Assembly: GCA_039184415.1 (NCBI GenBank)
Contig: JBCDBB010000020.1
Location: forward strand, 1-34,249
Source of the DNA: JANSYP01 sp039184415
GTDB taxonomy: Bacteria > Pseudomonadota > Alphaproteobacteria > Rhodobacterales > Rhodobacteraceae
Direction: 5' to 3'
DNA: 34,249 bases
Both the position numbers and the translations under genes were made by a program. Each line of letters starts with the position of its first letter. The first letter of the stretch is position 1. The notes under the pieces are model-generated. The model was not told where the DNA came from. It saw only the letters and a list, made by a program, of their open reading frames with translations, and did not search any database. Below, piece by piece: positions 14,194 to 22,941 of this stretch.

Positions 14194-14861
14194 GGCGCAG
14201 CCTCGGCTTCGAGCCCGTCGAAATGCAATTCCGAACGGTAGACGGACGGCGCCCCTTCGGCGCCGGGCGCATCGGCGACGAGGCTCAGATACCATCCCGG
14301 AACCGCATCGGACATCGTCACGGTCAGTTCAAGATCTGCAAAGCCGCGCATCCGATCGCGGTTGGGGTCTTCGAGAAAGGGATAAAGCCGCACTATCTTG
14401 GTCTCAACGGTTTGGCCGTCGACCGAGGCTTCGCCGGTCTCGATCTCGCTGGGCTGAACAAGTGCGTCCTTGACGCGGTTGCGGATATAAAACGGGCTGC
14501 CGCCGGCGGCTTCGGCCATATCGCGCACGACGGTTTCGTAGAAATACATGATCATCGGATTGCCGACGCTGGCCGGGAATGTCCCCAGGCCGCGGTGCTT
14601 GTCGTCCTGGCGGAAATTCAGCAGCGCGACGTCCTGCTCTCCGGGCCGAATGGACAGCGCAACTTCGCCCGTGTCGCGCTCCGCAGCCTCGGGTTTTAGC
14701 ACATTCGTGACATCCCGGCGATAGACGAGCGTCGCATCGCGGTCGACCTCGTCGAGCGTTCCGTTGCGGAAAAGCAGGTCATAGGCCTGATCCTCCTCTG
14801 CCGCTGCCGCGCCCACGCAAAGCAGCAGGGCGAGACCGCCCGACACCAGTGTCTTGATCAT
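14190..14861 (-). CDS. Secreted protein of unknown function, in the kinase operon
   Basis: This 223-residue protein has a signal peptide (residues 1-21, ending AAA). The mature domain appears beta-rich: it includes YDLLFRNGTLDEV, a segment FPASVGNPMIMYFYETVVRDMAEAAGGSPFYIRNRVKDAL and a C-terminal YRSELHFDGL. No cysteine remains in the mature protein. The start overlaps the stop of the histidine kinase by 4 nt, and the stop overlaps the next gene by 4 nt. The tight coupling to a sensor kinase is unusual for an exported protein and suggests functional linkage. No family is recognised. Confidence 0.78.
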   Translation of the reverse strand: MIKTLVSGGLALLLCVGAAAAEEDQAYDLLFRNGTLDEVDRDATLVYRRDVTNVLKPEAAERDTGEVALSIRPGEQDVALLNFRQDDKHRGLGTFPASVGNPMIMYFYETVVRDMAEAAGGSPFYIRNRVKDALVQPSEIETGEASVDGQTVETKIVRLYPFLEDPNRDRMRGFADLELTVTMSDAVPGWYLSLVADAPGAEGAPSVYRSELHFDGLEAEAAP

Positions 14862-17176
14862 GCATGTCCTCCCGGTACCCGGACTTTATGCTCCGCGTCC
14901 TTGCTGTCATCGCCGACTTTTGTCGGTATCGCGAGGGGGGCATCCTCGCCCGTTTGAAAACGGCGAATCTTCCACATGATCATGGGGCGGAGCCGGGACA
15001 GTTTCACCGGTTTCGTGAGGACCGACACGTCGTTTTGCAGCGCGTCTCGACGGACGGGTTCTCCGCGGTCTGCCGTGATCAGGATCGCCGGCACATGGGC
15101 CCCCGTCACGGCGCGGATATGGGAGACCACCTCGACGCCGGTATCACCATCATCGAGCTGGTAGTCGGCAAGAATGATATCGGGCGGGATACCCATATCG
15201 CGCACAAACGTAGCGGCTTCCTCGCGCGAATGCGCCGGGAGAACGCTGGCGCCCCACTGCTCCAACAGCTGGGTGATAGCGTAGAGAGCATCCCGGTCGT
15301 TTTCGATCACCAGAACGATATGCTCCAGCGCGGTGTCCTCGGACAGTTTCATGAGCCCGGCAGGCTCCGCCTCCTCGCGTTCGCCTTCGACCCGCTCCAT
15401 TTGGATCCGGAACACCGTCCCTACGCCGGGCTTGGATCGGACCGACAATGTGTGGCCGAGCAGGCGGCAGGCGCGATCCACGACCGACAGACCCAATCCC
15501 ATGCCCGAGCCGGCTGGAACATTGTCGGCACGGGTAAACTCCTCGAAAATGCGGTCCTGATCCTTGTGAGCGATGCCTATACCCGTATCCCAAACCTCCA
15601 GAACGATGTGACCGGCCTTGCGGCGGCACCCGACCAGAACGCGACCGCCCGGCTCGGTATACTGGATCGCATTGACCACGAGGTTTTGCACCGAGCGCAG
15701 CAGATAGATCGGGTCCGAGCGGACGAATGCGCTGCTCGGCACCACATCGAGCCGGACATTTTTCTGCTCCGCGACCAGCGACTGATCCGCGTAGATGCCC
15801 TCCATCAATGCCGCGAGGCAGAGCCCGGTCGGCGTCACCGTATCGGGCTCCGCGCTTTCAAGCCGCGAGATATCGAGCAGCGAATGCAGCAGCTGCTCGG
15901 CCGATCCGAACGCTCCATTCAGCCGGTCGACCAGATGCGACAGTTCGGTGTCCCGCGTCAGGCCCTGCAGGGTGGAGATCAGCAGCTTCGCCGCGTTGAT
16001 CGGCTGGAGAAGATCGTGGCTCGCCGCCGCGAGAAACCGGGTCTTGGAGGACACCGCCGCCTCGGCCCGCTCCTTGGCCTGCAGTAGTGCCTCTTCGACC
16101 ACGGCCTTTTCCTGATACTCGCGCACCAGTTCGGCGTTGGCGCGGGTCAGTTCTGCCGTGCGTTCCATGACGCGGTTTTCCAGTGTCTCCTTGGTCCGCG
16201 CCTCCAGGGTCAGATCCTTGAGTTCGACCAGAAATCCGGCATCAGGCATGCGGTTGGCGTGAATCTCTACGACCCGATCCACACCGTGGCCGACCCGTTT
16301 GCGCAACCAGCCCCGGCTGGTCAGTTCCCGCCGCCAGACATCGACCTTGGCCAGGTCTTCGCGCCGAACCATCTTGTGGTCGCGCAGATACTTCAGCAGG
16401 TCCCGGATCGACTGACCCGGCGCAAGAATGGCCGCGGGCAGATCCAGGATTTCACGAAACCGCGCATTGTTCATCAGAACCGTGCCCGTTTCGGAAAAGG
16501 TGCAGACGCCTGATCGCATGTTCTGAAACACCGCCTGGAGATAGTCGGCCTGGCGGTCGATCAGGGTTTCCTTCTCGACCCTGTTCTGCCGAACGATGGC
16601 GGTGATCTCGGTCAGCAGCAGCACGACATTTTCGCGCGAGGTGCGCTGCGCGCTCATCTGGTACCAGCGGTCCGCGCTCAGCTCCAACACGATCGACGCC
16701 GTGGTGCTGTCCTCCGGATACTCCTGCAGCGCGGCGGCCACATCGTCCAGGCCACGGTCCGACGACACAAGATGGACGCTGTCGGACACTAGATCGAAAA
16801 ACTGCCGGATCGGCAGCCCCGGCACGATTTCGCTGGCGATATCCGGCGCAAGGCCCGAAAACAGATCGTTGCACAGATCGAGCTGCCCACTCGTGAAGAG
16901 CGCAAACCCTTCCTCCATGGAGGACAGCGCCTCGATCAGGTTGCGCCGCGTACGTTCGCGTTCGTAGCGCGCGCTTTCCAGTTCGGTTTCGGCGCGGGCC
17001 AGATCGCGGATCTGCGCAGCCACCTGCTGCTGTAGCTCAATGGCAGACTGAAAGGCACGAAACGCCGAAGGCCCCACATCCTTCTGCCGATTTGCCCTGC
17101 GCATCAGCGCGTCGATGATCTTCGCCTGCTTGGCGATCTGGACCTCGGGGGCGTCGTTGGGGTCGACGAGGCTCAC
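14858..17176 (-). CDS. Soluble PAS hybrid histidine kinase, NahK/ErcS'-like
   Basis: This 772-residue cytoplasmic sensor kinase has no membrane segment. In order: a coiled N-terminal region (1-80), two PAS-like domains (about 80-195 and 210-325), a coiled coil (330-378), HisKA with H387 in AAASHDLLQPINAAK, HATPase with N498/N502 and the G boxes DTGIGI and GMGLGLSVV, and a receiver with phosphoacceptor D671 (ILADYQL). The SHDLLQPINAAK signature is that of the NahK/ErcS' group, which in Pseudomonas controls quinoprotein ethanol oxidation and biofilm signalling. It overlaps both the FIST gene upstream and a secreted-protein gene downstream by 4 nt. Control of the xox and flh genes is inferred. 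Confidence 0.92.
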   Translation of the reverse strand: MSLVDPNDAPEVQIAKQAKIIDALMRRANRQKDVGPSAFRAFQSAIELQQQVAAQIRDLARAETELESARYERERTRRNLIEALSSMEEGFALFTSGQLDLCNDLFSGLAPDIASEIVPGLPIRQFFDLVSDSVHLVSSDRGLDDVAAALQEYPEDSTTASIVLELSADRWYQMSAQRTSRENVVLLLTEITAIVRQNRVEKETLIDRQADYLQAVFQNMRSGVCTFSETGTVLMNNARFREILDLPAAILAPGQSIRDLLKYLRDHKMVRREDLAKVDVWRRELTSRGWLRKRVGHGVDRVVEIHANRMPDAGFLVELKDLTLEARTKETLENRVMERTAELTRANAELVREYQEKAVVEEALLQAKERAEAAVSSKTRFLAAASHDLLQPINAAKLLISTLQGLTRDTELSHLVDRLNGAFGSAEQLLHSLLDISRLESAEPDTVTPTGLCLAALMEGIYADQSLVAEQKNVRLDVVPSSAFVRSDPIYLLRSVQNLVVNAIQYTEPGGRVLVGCRRKAGHIVLEVWDTGIGIAHKDQDRIFEEFTRADNVPAGSGMGLGLSVVDRACRLLGHTLSVRSKPGVGTVFRIQMERVEGEREEAEPAGLMKLSEDTALEHIVLVIENDRDALYAITQLLEQWGASVLPAHSREEAATFVRDMGIPPDIILADYQLDDGDTGVEVVSHIRAVTGAHVPAILITADRGEPVRRDALQNDVSVLTKPVKLSRLRPMIMWKIRRFQTGEDAPLAIPTKVGDDSKDAEHKVRVPGGHA

Positions 17177-18330
17177 GGCAGTGCCCTGTCCTGCGGCTCG
17201 AAAAAGGCCACACCAACGAATGTCTGGTTCATGTGGACGCCCGACTGCTGTTCGCCATAGGTGTTGAAGCCAAAGACCCGGCGCGCCTGCAGAACACGCG
17301 AAACCTCGTGCAGCAACTGTTTCTGTTCGATCTCCAGGCGCCGCAGGACACAGTCGAATCCGAGGATGAAATCGGGCGTATGGCCTTCCTTGTCTTGGAG
17401 CGAGAGGCCGGTGGTGAGCGTCTCCAGGATTTCGCGACCGCGCCCCAGCGTCAGGATTAGCCCGTCGTCGATCGCGGCCAAAAAAGACAGCGCATGACCA
17501 TCGGTCGCGTCATTGATCGCACGCACATAGTGATCGGCATGATGCTGCAACAGCATCGGGTTCTCTGCAAAAACCTCAGGCGACAGATCTGCGACCCGGC
17601 AGCCGACCAGCCGCGCATACTCAAGCGCTGCGGGCGATCCGTTGATTTCATAGACCAGCCGCTCATTGGGGTTGGCGTCGGTGATAATGATCGGCGTGCC
17701 CACAGGCAGGAAGTGGTCAAATCCGACGCCCTGAAACTCCAGATTGGTTTCGATCAGCAGCAGCACCGCGGCGTTGGAATGAGCACGGCCCTCATGGAGC
17801 ACAAAGGTCTGCTCGAATCGCAGCCCGTCGCCAGCCGAGCCACCGAAGATCGGCAGGTCCGACAGAACTGATTCCAACGTGGAAACCAACAGATCCTCTT
17901 GTTTCGACAACCCGTCTGCGAGCAGTAGCGCCAGCCGGTTCCAGCGCGCGGTGTGCTGAAACTTTTCGACAAAACGCTGGGCTTCGCTGGCCACCTGGGT
18001 GGCCGACAGTGGCCGGATGTTCTCGAAGAGTATCGAGGCGCAGCGGAAGTTGGCCCTCGGAAAAGCCAGGAGCAGCAGTGCGTCGGACTCGTATCCTTCG
18101 CCCGTGATCTGACCCGCTGTGGTGCAACCGAACACCGGCGTGCCTTGCATGACTACATCCAACGCTGCGACCACCGCCTCGACATTCAGCGCGTCGGGAA
18201 TGAAGGCGAGCACAAAGCAGCTGTCCGCAACGCTGAGGCCCGCTGCAGCCTCTTGAACCGCGCACAGCGCGTCCGGCGCGTCTGACCGGCCAACTTGTAC
18301 AAAGGATGGACCGTGGGGCGAATCCAGCAT
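17173..18330 (-). CDS. FIST-domain sensory protein, NosP-like by context
   Basis: This 385-residue cytoplasmic protein has FIST_N (about 30-225) followed by FIST_C (about 230-375). Hallmarks are FGCTTAGQITGEGY in the first half, IFGGSAGDG in the middle and VFGFNTYGEQQSG at the end. It is encoded directly upstream of a NahK-like kinase with a 4-nt overlap. In Pseudomonas aeruginosa the FIST protein NosP is co-transcribed with NahK and reports nitric oxide through a heme. Whether this protein binds heme, or some other ligand such as a C1 compound, cannot be told from sequence. It starts 8 nt after the response regulator stop. Confidence 0.9.
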   Translation of the reverse strand: MLDSPHGPSFVQVGRSDAPDALCAVQEAAAGLSVADSCFVLAFIPDALNVEAVVAALDVVMQGTPVFGCTTAGQITGEGYESDALLLLAFPRANFRCASILFENIRPLSATQVASEAQRFVEKFQHTARWNRLALLLADGLSKQEDLLVSTLESVLSDLPIFGGSAGDGLRFEQTFVLHEGRAHSNAAVLLLIETNLEFQGVGFDHFLPVGTPIIITDANPNERLVYEINGSPAALEYARLVGCRVADLSPEVFAENPMLLQHHADHYVRAINDATDGHALSFLAAIDDGLILTLGRGREILETLTTGLSLQDKEGHTPDFILGFDCVLRRLEIEQKQLLHEVSRVLQARRVFGFNTYGEQQSGVHMNQTFVGVAFFEPQDRALP

Positions 18331-18338
18331 CGGCGCGC

Positions 18339-19058
18339 CTAGTGCTGGAGGAAAGACCGGACCTCGGGGTCGATCCCGCCTTGCCGTGCCATCGCCCCCT
18401 CGACCATTACAACCGCCTGGGTTCTGTTCTGCACGCCAAGCCGTTTCAGCAACGCCGTAATGTGGGCCTTGACCGTGGCCTCGGCCAGCGACAGCTCATA
18501 AGCGATCTGCTTGTTGGGCTTGCCGACACAGATCAGTTTCAGAATGCGGATCTGCTGCGGCGTCAGCGAGGGCAATTCCGGGTTGGCCTGATAGGCACAT
18601 TCCGCCTTTTTGCTATCGACTCGGTCCTTACGGTACTGTCCCGGTACATATTTACGGCCGGACGTGATCTCACCGACGACATATTTCAGCGTCGACGCGG
18701 ACGCGTTCTTGGGCAGGAATCCCATGGCGCCCTCTTCCAGCAGGGATTGAACCAGATCGTAAGACGCAAGGGACGAGATCACCAGAACGCGGGCATTCGG
18801 CAGTCTCTTGCGGAACTCCACGAAGCCGGAAATTCCCGTGACGTCTGGCAGTTTCAGATCGAACAGGACCAGATCCGGCTCATAGCCGCTCTCGAGCATG
18901 TCGAACACTTCGGAAAGGGTCTGGGCCGTGCGAATGACACAGCGGTCCAGAACGACTTTGAGCGCCTGGGCCATCGCATCGCCGTACATCGGATGATCAT
19001 CCACGATGAGAACACGCAATGCAGTTCCAAGAGCGCAAGGGGCGTCAGAACTCTGCAT
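18339..19058 (-). CDS. NarL/LuxR-family response regulator
   Basis: This 239-residue protein has an N-terminal receiver (about 14-135) with acidic pocket D20/D21, phosphoacceptor D67 in LFDLKLPD, and conserved K117. A linker follows, then a LuxR-type helix-turn-helix (about 164-218; LTPQQIRILKLICVGKPNKQIAYELSLAEATVKAHI in two pieces). It is the first gene of the regulatory operon and the likely output of the hybrid kinase, reached directly or through a phosphotransfer protein. It belongs to the group that includes AgmR/ErbR regulators of PQQ alcohol oxidation, and FlhR of Paracoccus has a comparable task; I cannot equate it with either. A GGGAGG site lies 8 nt before the ATG. Confidence 0.92.
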   Translation of the reverse strand: MQSSDAPCALGTALRVLIVDDHPMYGDAMAQALKVVLDRCVIRTAQTLSEVFDMLESGYEPDLVLFDLKLPDVTGISGFVEFRKRLPNARVLVISSLASYDLVQSLLEEGAMGFLPKNASASTLKYVVGEITSGRKYVPGQYRKDRVDSKKAECAYQANPELPSLTPQQIRILKLICVGKPNKQIAYELSLAEATVKAHITALLKRLGVQNRTQAVVMVEGAMARQGGIDPEVRSFLQH

Positions 19059-19090
19059 AATTTAAACCTCCCGCGCAGAAGCTACCAAAG

Positions 19091-19121
19091 ACGCAAGCGG
19101 ATTCAAATGTTTCACTTGCGT
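19091..19121 (-). promoter_or_regulatory. Inverted repeat upstream of the response regulator
   Basis: ACGCAAG (19091-19097) and CTTGCGT (19115-19121) are exact reverse complements, with centres 24 bp apart, located 33-63 nt before the response-regulator start. The spacing puts both arms on nearly the same DNA face. This would suit a dimeric regulator, perhaps autoregulation by the NarL-type protein, but that is inference. Confidence 0.35.
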
Positions 19122-19144
19122 AAGCGCACGTTGCCATCCAGGGG

Positions 19145-19167
19145 AAAAAGCTGCGCAGAAGTGCGCC
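19145..19167 (-). terminator. Intrinsic terminator of the Bat/MxaRSACKL-type operon
   Basis: Read on the minus strand, GCGCA and TGCGC pair around a CTTC tetraloop (plus 19153-19166) and are followed by AGC and five T residues (plus 19145-19149). A larger imperfect stem, GGGAAAAAGC with GCTTTTCCC (19142-19183), surrounds it. It lies about 50 nt past the stop of the last gene of the MoxR operon and before the regulator gene, which therefore needs its own promoter. Confidence 0.55.
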
Positions 19168-19218
19168 GAGCGCCGCTTTTCCCGTGAAGCGACACGCTTT
19201 TTCACACGTTCGGACGAC

Positions 19219-20415
19219 TCAACGCTCCAGTTGCGTACTCAAGAAATTTCGAACGAAATCGCGCAGGTCGACGCGTTTACCCTGTGGATCAAAGACAGAA
19301 CGGTCCAGATCCCGAAGCAGCGCCCGTTTTGTTATCGATTCACCGTCCCGGCGCAGAATCGCCGCGGCGGCCTGCCGAACCCCGGGGAGGTCGTGCCCGC
19401 GGGCCGACTTGAGTAAGGCCCGGCGAAGCGGGTCGAACGGGGCGAACCGCTCCAGCGCGCGGCGACCCGTGAGCCGGCGCCCCCAAAGGCTGCCGCCCAA
19501 ACCGATCACAAACACACCGCCGGCCAACAACGCCGCCGACCGACCCGGCAGTGGATAGGGCGCGGTCCGGTCCGCGGAAACCAGCACTGGCGCCTCCGGG
19601 ACGGCAGTGCCATAGGCCACCCTCTGAGCCGAAATCGTCACCTCGCGCGACTGACGAGTCGCCGTGTCGTAATAATCAAAGCTCATCGGCTCGACGATGG
19701 TCGAGGTGTCGTTGGTGGGCCGGATCGTCCATCGCCAGAAAGCTACGGTCATGGGGCCTTCCGGCGTCAATTCCACCAACCGTTTTTCAGGATGCGGAAA
19801 GATCATCGCCGAAGGAGACGTCAGGTCCGGCATCGGCGGGATCATCTCCGGGGTCACGCCAAGAGCCTCAACCTGTACAATCCGCAGGACTCCTTCACCC
19901 GGGGCCAACTGGTCAGGGGCATTCGACCAGCGGTCCGACACTTGTAGACGGCGAACCGGAAACCACCAGTCCGAGGTTTCCGGGGCTGGCGCCACAGTGA
20001 TGTGCAGGGGCTCGGATTGGATCTTATGCTCGAACCATGCGTCACGCTCATCGGTCAGCGTCAGATTGTGGGTGAAGGGCGCGATGGTCAGATCGCCCGG
20101 TCGTTCGGGATAGACTGCGATACGCCGGGTGAAGACCTTGACGAGTTCGCCGTCCAGCCGTTCTTCATGCCAGCTGTCCAGCCCGAGCTGTGTCCAGCTG
20201 AAGCCTTCAAGATCGGGCTGCACCAGCTTTTCCAGCGTGATGTGGCGCCGATAGATCCCGCGGATCGTGATCAGGATCATTTCCCGGGTGACGGGGGTGT
20301 GGTCCATCACCTCGACCGTCGCTGTCAGGGACAGTTCCGACGGCAGCACCGTTCTTGACTGACCATGGGCATAAAGCGGCCAGAACAGACACAGGACGAG
20401 CCCGAGCCACTTCAT
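19219..20415 (-). CDS. BatD-like membrane-anchored protein, last gene of MoxR operon
   Basis: This 398-residue protein has a signal peptide (residues 1-19, ending AHGQ). A large periplasmic beta-sandwich region resembles BatD, with repeated domains such as TATVEVMDHTPVTREMILITI and EALGVTPEMIPP. One transmembrane helix (about 300-320, AALLAGGVFVIGLGG) follows, then a cytoplasmic tail of about 80 residues. BatD proteins occur at the end of Bat operons with MoxR and VWA proteins and are thought to work in protein maturation or envelope stress. It overlaps the TPR gene by 4 nt. An intrinsic terminator follows it. Confidence 0.82.
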   Translation of the reverse strand: MKWLGLVLCLFWPLYAHGQSRTVLPSELSLTATVEVMDHTPVTREMILITIRGIYRRHITLEKLVQPDLEGFSWTQLGLDSWHEERLDGELVKVFTRRIAVYPERPGDLTIAPFTHNLTLTDERDAWFEHKIQSEPLHITVAPAPETSDWWFPVRRLQVSDRWSNAPDQLAPGEGVLRIVQVEALGVTPEMIPPMPDLTSPSAMIFPHPEKRLVELTPEGPMTVAFWRWTIRPTNDTSTIVEPMSFDYYDTATRQSREVTISAQRVAYGTAVPEAPVLVSADRTAPYPLPGRSAALLAGGVFVIGLGGSLWGRRLTGRRALERFAPFDPLRRALLKSARGHDLPGVRQAAAAILRRDGESITKRALLRDLDRSVFDPQGKRVDLRDFVRNFLSTQLER

Positions 20416-21086
20416 CGCGGGTCCTCCGCCGGAGGCGGGGCGAGTCCAAGCTTGACCCGGCGCTTGTGCTCTTGCGCGATGCGCGCGGCGAGGAATTCTC
20501 CCGGCACATCGGACAACTGTTCCAGCCAGCGCTCGTCGGCCACCATGAACCTGTCGTCGAAGATTCGCCGGACACCCAGGTTCCCGCGGCTGTCGAGCTG
20601 GGCAAGCCCCATCATGGTGTTGGTGTTGGTCACCTCGTCACCCGTTCCAGCAGCGCGCCCCTCGCCGCGCGCGATGAGGCCCTCGGTCTCCGGCCCGTCC
20701 TTACGATCCGGGAACAGGGCGAGTGTCTCCGGGTCGATCCCCAGACTTGCATAGAATGCCGCCACCACGTCGAAATTCGCGCGCGCGTCCTGGTCGCCCC
20801 GCGCGATCGCAATGTCAAAGGCTTCAAGCGCGGCGGCATAGTCACCGAGCTGGGTCTCGGCGTTGCCGATATTGTAATGGGCACCGGCATTTGCAAAGGC
20901 CTCCGCAGCGGCGGCGTAGTCGCCCGCGCGATAGAGCGCAGCCCCGCGCCAGGCGTCGTCTTCGGACAGCGGCACCGCGGCGCCCGGCAGACCCGCCGCC
21001 ATCAGCACGCGGGCAAAGGGCGCGGTCCCGCCCAACACCAACGCCAGACACAGCGCGGCGATAGAGATGAGTGCAAGGATTCTCAT
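20412..21086 (-). CDS. TPR protein, MxaK/BatC-like
   Basis: This 224-residue protein has one N-terminal membrane anchor or signal (residues 1-22) and TPR-type helices at about 44-105 (DAWRGAALYRAGDYAAAAEAFANAGAHYNIGNAE, seen in parts). The C-terminal half is less structured and rich in charged residues. In methanol oxidation clusters the equivalent position is held by MxaK, and in Bat operons by BatC, both TPR proteins thought to scaffold the complex. It overlaps both neighbours by 4 nt, so its translation is coupled to them. Confidence 0.8.
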   Translation of the reverse strand: MRILALISIAALCLALVLGGTAPFARVLMAAGLPGAAVPLSEDDAWRGAALYRAGDYAAAAEAFANAGAHYNIGNAETQLGDYAAALEAFDIAIARGDQDARANFDVVAAFYASLGIDPETLALFPDRKDGPETEGLIARGEGRAAGTGDEVTNTNTMMGLAQLDSRGNLGVRRIFDDRFMVADERWLEQLSDVPGEFLAARIAQEHKRRVKLGLAPPPAEDPR

Positions 21087-21982
21087 GCCGTCTCTCGTCG
21101 GAACAACAGTAACAGGGGGATCAGGGCCAGCCCCAACAGATAGCGACCCAGATCCTGCCAGAAGAGCAGCGGGTAGTCCTGACGTTCAAGCCGCGTCCGC
21201 GCGTCCTCCGCCAGCCAAAGACGCATCGCATCTGTGTCTTCCAGCGCGAAGACGGCGCCGCCTCCGACCATGGCATGGGTCGCGAGCGCCGGGGCTGGGT
21301 CATGCATGGATACCAGCGACACCCGGCTGCCCTGTTCCGCGATCTGTGCGGTGGCCTGAAGCGAGTCTGTACCCAGCCCATTGCCATCGGTGAACAACAC
21401 GACGTCACCGGCGATCACTTGAGCCTCGGCCAGCATCCGGGCGGCAAGCTCCAGCGCGCGTTCCGGGCGCGACCCCTTGTCCGGAATGGGCGTTTGATCG
21501 AGCAGCGAAAAAGTCTGGCCCAGCTGGAGGTGATCGGCCGTCATGTCGGTGGCAACGTAGGCATCCCCGGCAAAGACGATCAGACCGCCTGGGCGTGTGC
21601 CGAGCGACGCAAGCGAAAAGCGTCCCATGGTCAACATACTTGGCCAGCGGGGATCGTCCGTCACGCTCGTTGACGCATCGACCAGGAACAGCACCCCGTC
21701 CAGATTTCGGTAGGAGAGCGTATCGCGCCGTTCGATCGCAGGACCTGAGAGGGCGATGACGATCATCGCCAAGGTCGCGGCACCCATCAGCATTGGCATC
21801 CTGCTGGCCGTGGCATCGATCCGCCCCAGGGCAGCCATGGCCTGCATCAGCGCCGGATCGGTCGCTTTGCTCCAATCCCCAAGACGCCGCTGCCGGAGCC
21901 ATACCCAAACGGCAAGGCCAACTACCGGTACCAGCACCAGCAACCACAGAGGCCGCAGCAAGGTGACTTCCAGCCCGCTCAT
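21083..21982 (-). CDS. VWA-domain membrane protein, MxaL/BatB-like
   Basis: This 299-residue protein has two N-terminal transmembrane helices (about 10-29 and 62-80), a von Willebrand A domain with the metal-site motif D102-x-S104-x-S106 (VDASTSVTDD), and a C-terminal helix (YLLGLALIPLLLLF). The start at 21982 gives an ATGA overlap with the upstream VWA gene; a longer open frame to 22039 is unlikely. VWA pairs beside MoxR ATPases act as substrate or metal-insertion adaptors. In methylotrophs the related MxaC and MxaL are needed for calcium insertion into MxaFI. Here the client is probably XoxF or another periplasmic enzyme. Confidence 0.85.
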   Translation of the reverse strand: MSGLEVTLLRPLWLLVLVPVVGLAVWVWLRQRRLGDWSKATDPALMQAMAALGRIDATASRMPMLMGAATLAMIVIALSGPAIERRDTLSYRNLDGVLFLVDASTSVTDDPRWPSMLTMGRFSLASLGTRPGGLIVFAGDAYVATDMTADHLQLGQTFSLLDQTPIPDKGSRPERALELAARMLAEAQVIAGDVVLFTDGNGLGTDSLQATAQIAEQGSRVSLVSMHDPAPALATHAMVGGGAVFALEDTDAMRLWLAEDARTRLERQDYPLLFWQDLGRYLLGLALIPLLLLFRRETA

Positions 21983-22941
21983 GCCGTGTCGCGCCAGAGA
22001 AAAAGCAGCCCCAACAGCGCGGCAAGCCCTGCCGGCCATGGCCAGAATTCGTGAAACACTTCCGCGGAGAGCCCGTCGCCCTCGGTGGCCTCCAGCCGGT
22101 CGAGCGCCTCGGCGACCGCGACGAGGTCGTCGGTCGTGCGCACGCGAAAGCTCTCTCCGCCCGAGATTTGGGAGATCGCCCGCAGTGTGGCCGCATCGAC
22201 CACCCCCCGCTCACCGTCTTCGGCGGTCGTCAGGTCCTTGGGCCCCAGCGCGATCGTGTGCACCCGCACACCCATGGCGGCGGCCAGTTCCGCAACGCCG
22301 CGCGGGTTGGTCGCCCCGGCATTGTTGACACCGTCGGACAGAAGGATGACCACGCGGCTCGCCGCCTCGCTATCGCCCATGCGTTTCAGCGCCAGCCCCA
22401 GCCCGTCCGAGATGTTGGTCGCGCGCCCCGAGATCCCGATGGTGGCTTCTTCGATCCTGCGCGCGACCGCCTCGACATCGAAAGTGAACGGCGCCGCATA
22501 GTAAGCCTCCGATCCGAAGATGATCAGCGCGACGCGATCCCCGCCCCGACGCCGCGCGAAATCGGCGCCCACCATCGTGACCGCCTCCTGGCGGGTGACC
22601 TGTTCGCCGTTCAAATGGAAGTCGTCCCGGACCATGGAGCCCGAAAGATCCAGCACGATGGCGAGATCGCGGCCCGACACCTTGAGCGCGGACACCGGGG
22701 CGAGTTCGCGTGGCCCCGTGAGTGCCAGCAGCAAGAGTATCCAGATTGACCATAAGAGCCCTTGCCGCCAGCGCAGGGTGGCTCCTCCGGCACGGCCCCG
22801 CGCCCCCGCCATCAACTGGTCGCCGATCGCCTCGGGGACATGCAGCGCGCCGCTGGCGATCGGATGGGGCCGCAACAGCCTTGCCACCAGAAACGGGAGC
22901 GGTAGCAGGAGCAGAAAGAGCGGATCGGCCAGCTCAAACAT
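21979..22941 (-). CDS. VWA-domain membrane protein, MxaC/BatA-like
   Basis: This 320-residue protein starts with a membrane helix (residues 6-24, PLFLLLLPLPFLVARLL) and has a second at about 61-78. A complete MIDAS motif follows, D98-L-S100-G-S102 in VLDLSGSMVRDD, in the VWA domain (about 93-270). A C-terminal helix (WPAGLAALLGLLFLW) closes the protein. It overlaps the DUF4381 gene by 8 nt and the next VWA gene by 4 nt. With MoxR, DUF58 and DUF4381 it forms the core of a MoxR-AAA/VWA chaperone system. Confidence 0.87.
   Translation of the reverse strand: MFELADPLFLLLLPLPFLVARLLRPHPIASGALHVPEAIGDQLMAGARGRAGGATLRWRQGLLWSIWILLLLALTGPRELAPVSALKVSGRDLAIVLDLSGSMVRDDFHLNGEQVTRQEAVTMVGADFARRRGGDRVALIIFGSEAYYAAPFTFDVEAVARRIEEATIGISGRATNISDGLGLALKRMGDSEAASRVVILLSDGVNNAGATNPRGVAELAAAMGVRVHTIALGPKDLTTAEDGERGVVDAATLRAISQISGGESFRVRTTDDLVAVAEALDRLEATEGDGLSAEVFHEFWPWPAGLAALLGLLFLWRDTA

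Noticed and set aside
14864..16087. A 407-codon plus-strand open frame opposite the histidine kinase
   Set aside because: Shadow of the kinase; the protein is Arg/His-rich and shows no domain.
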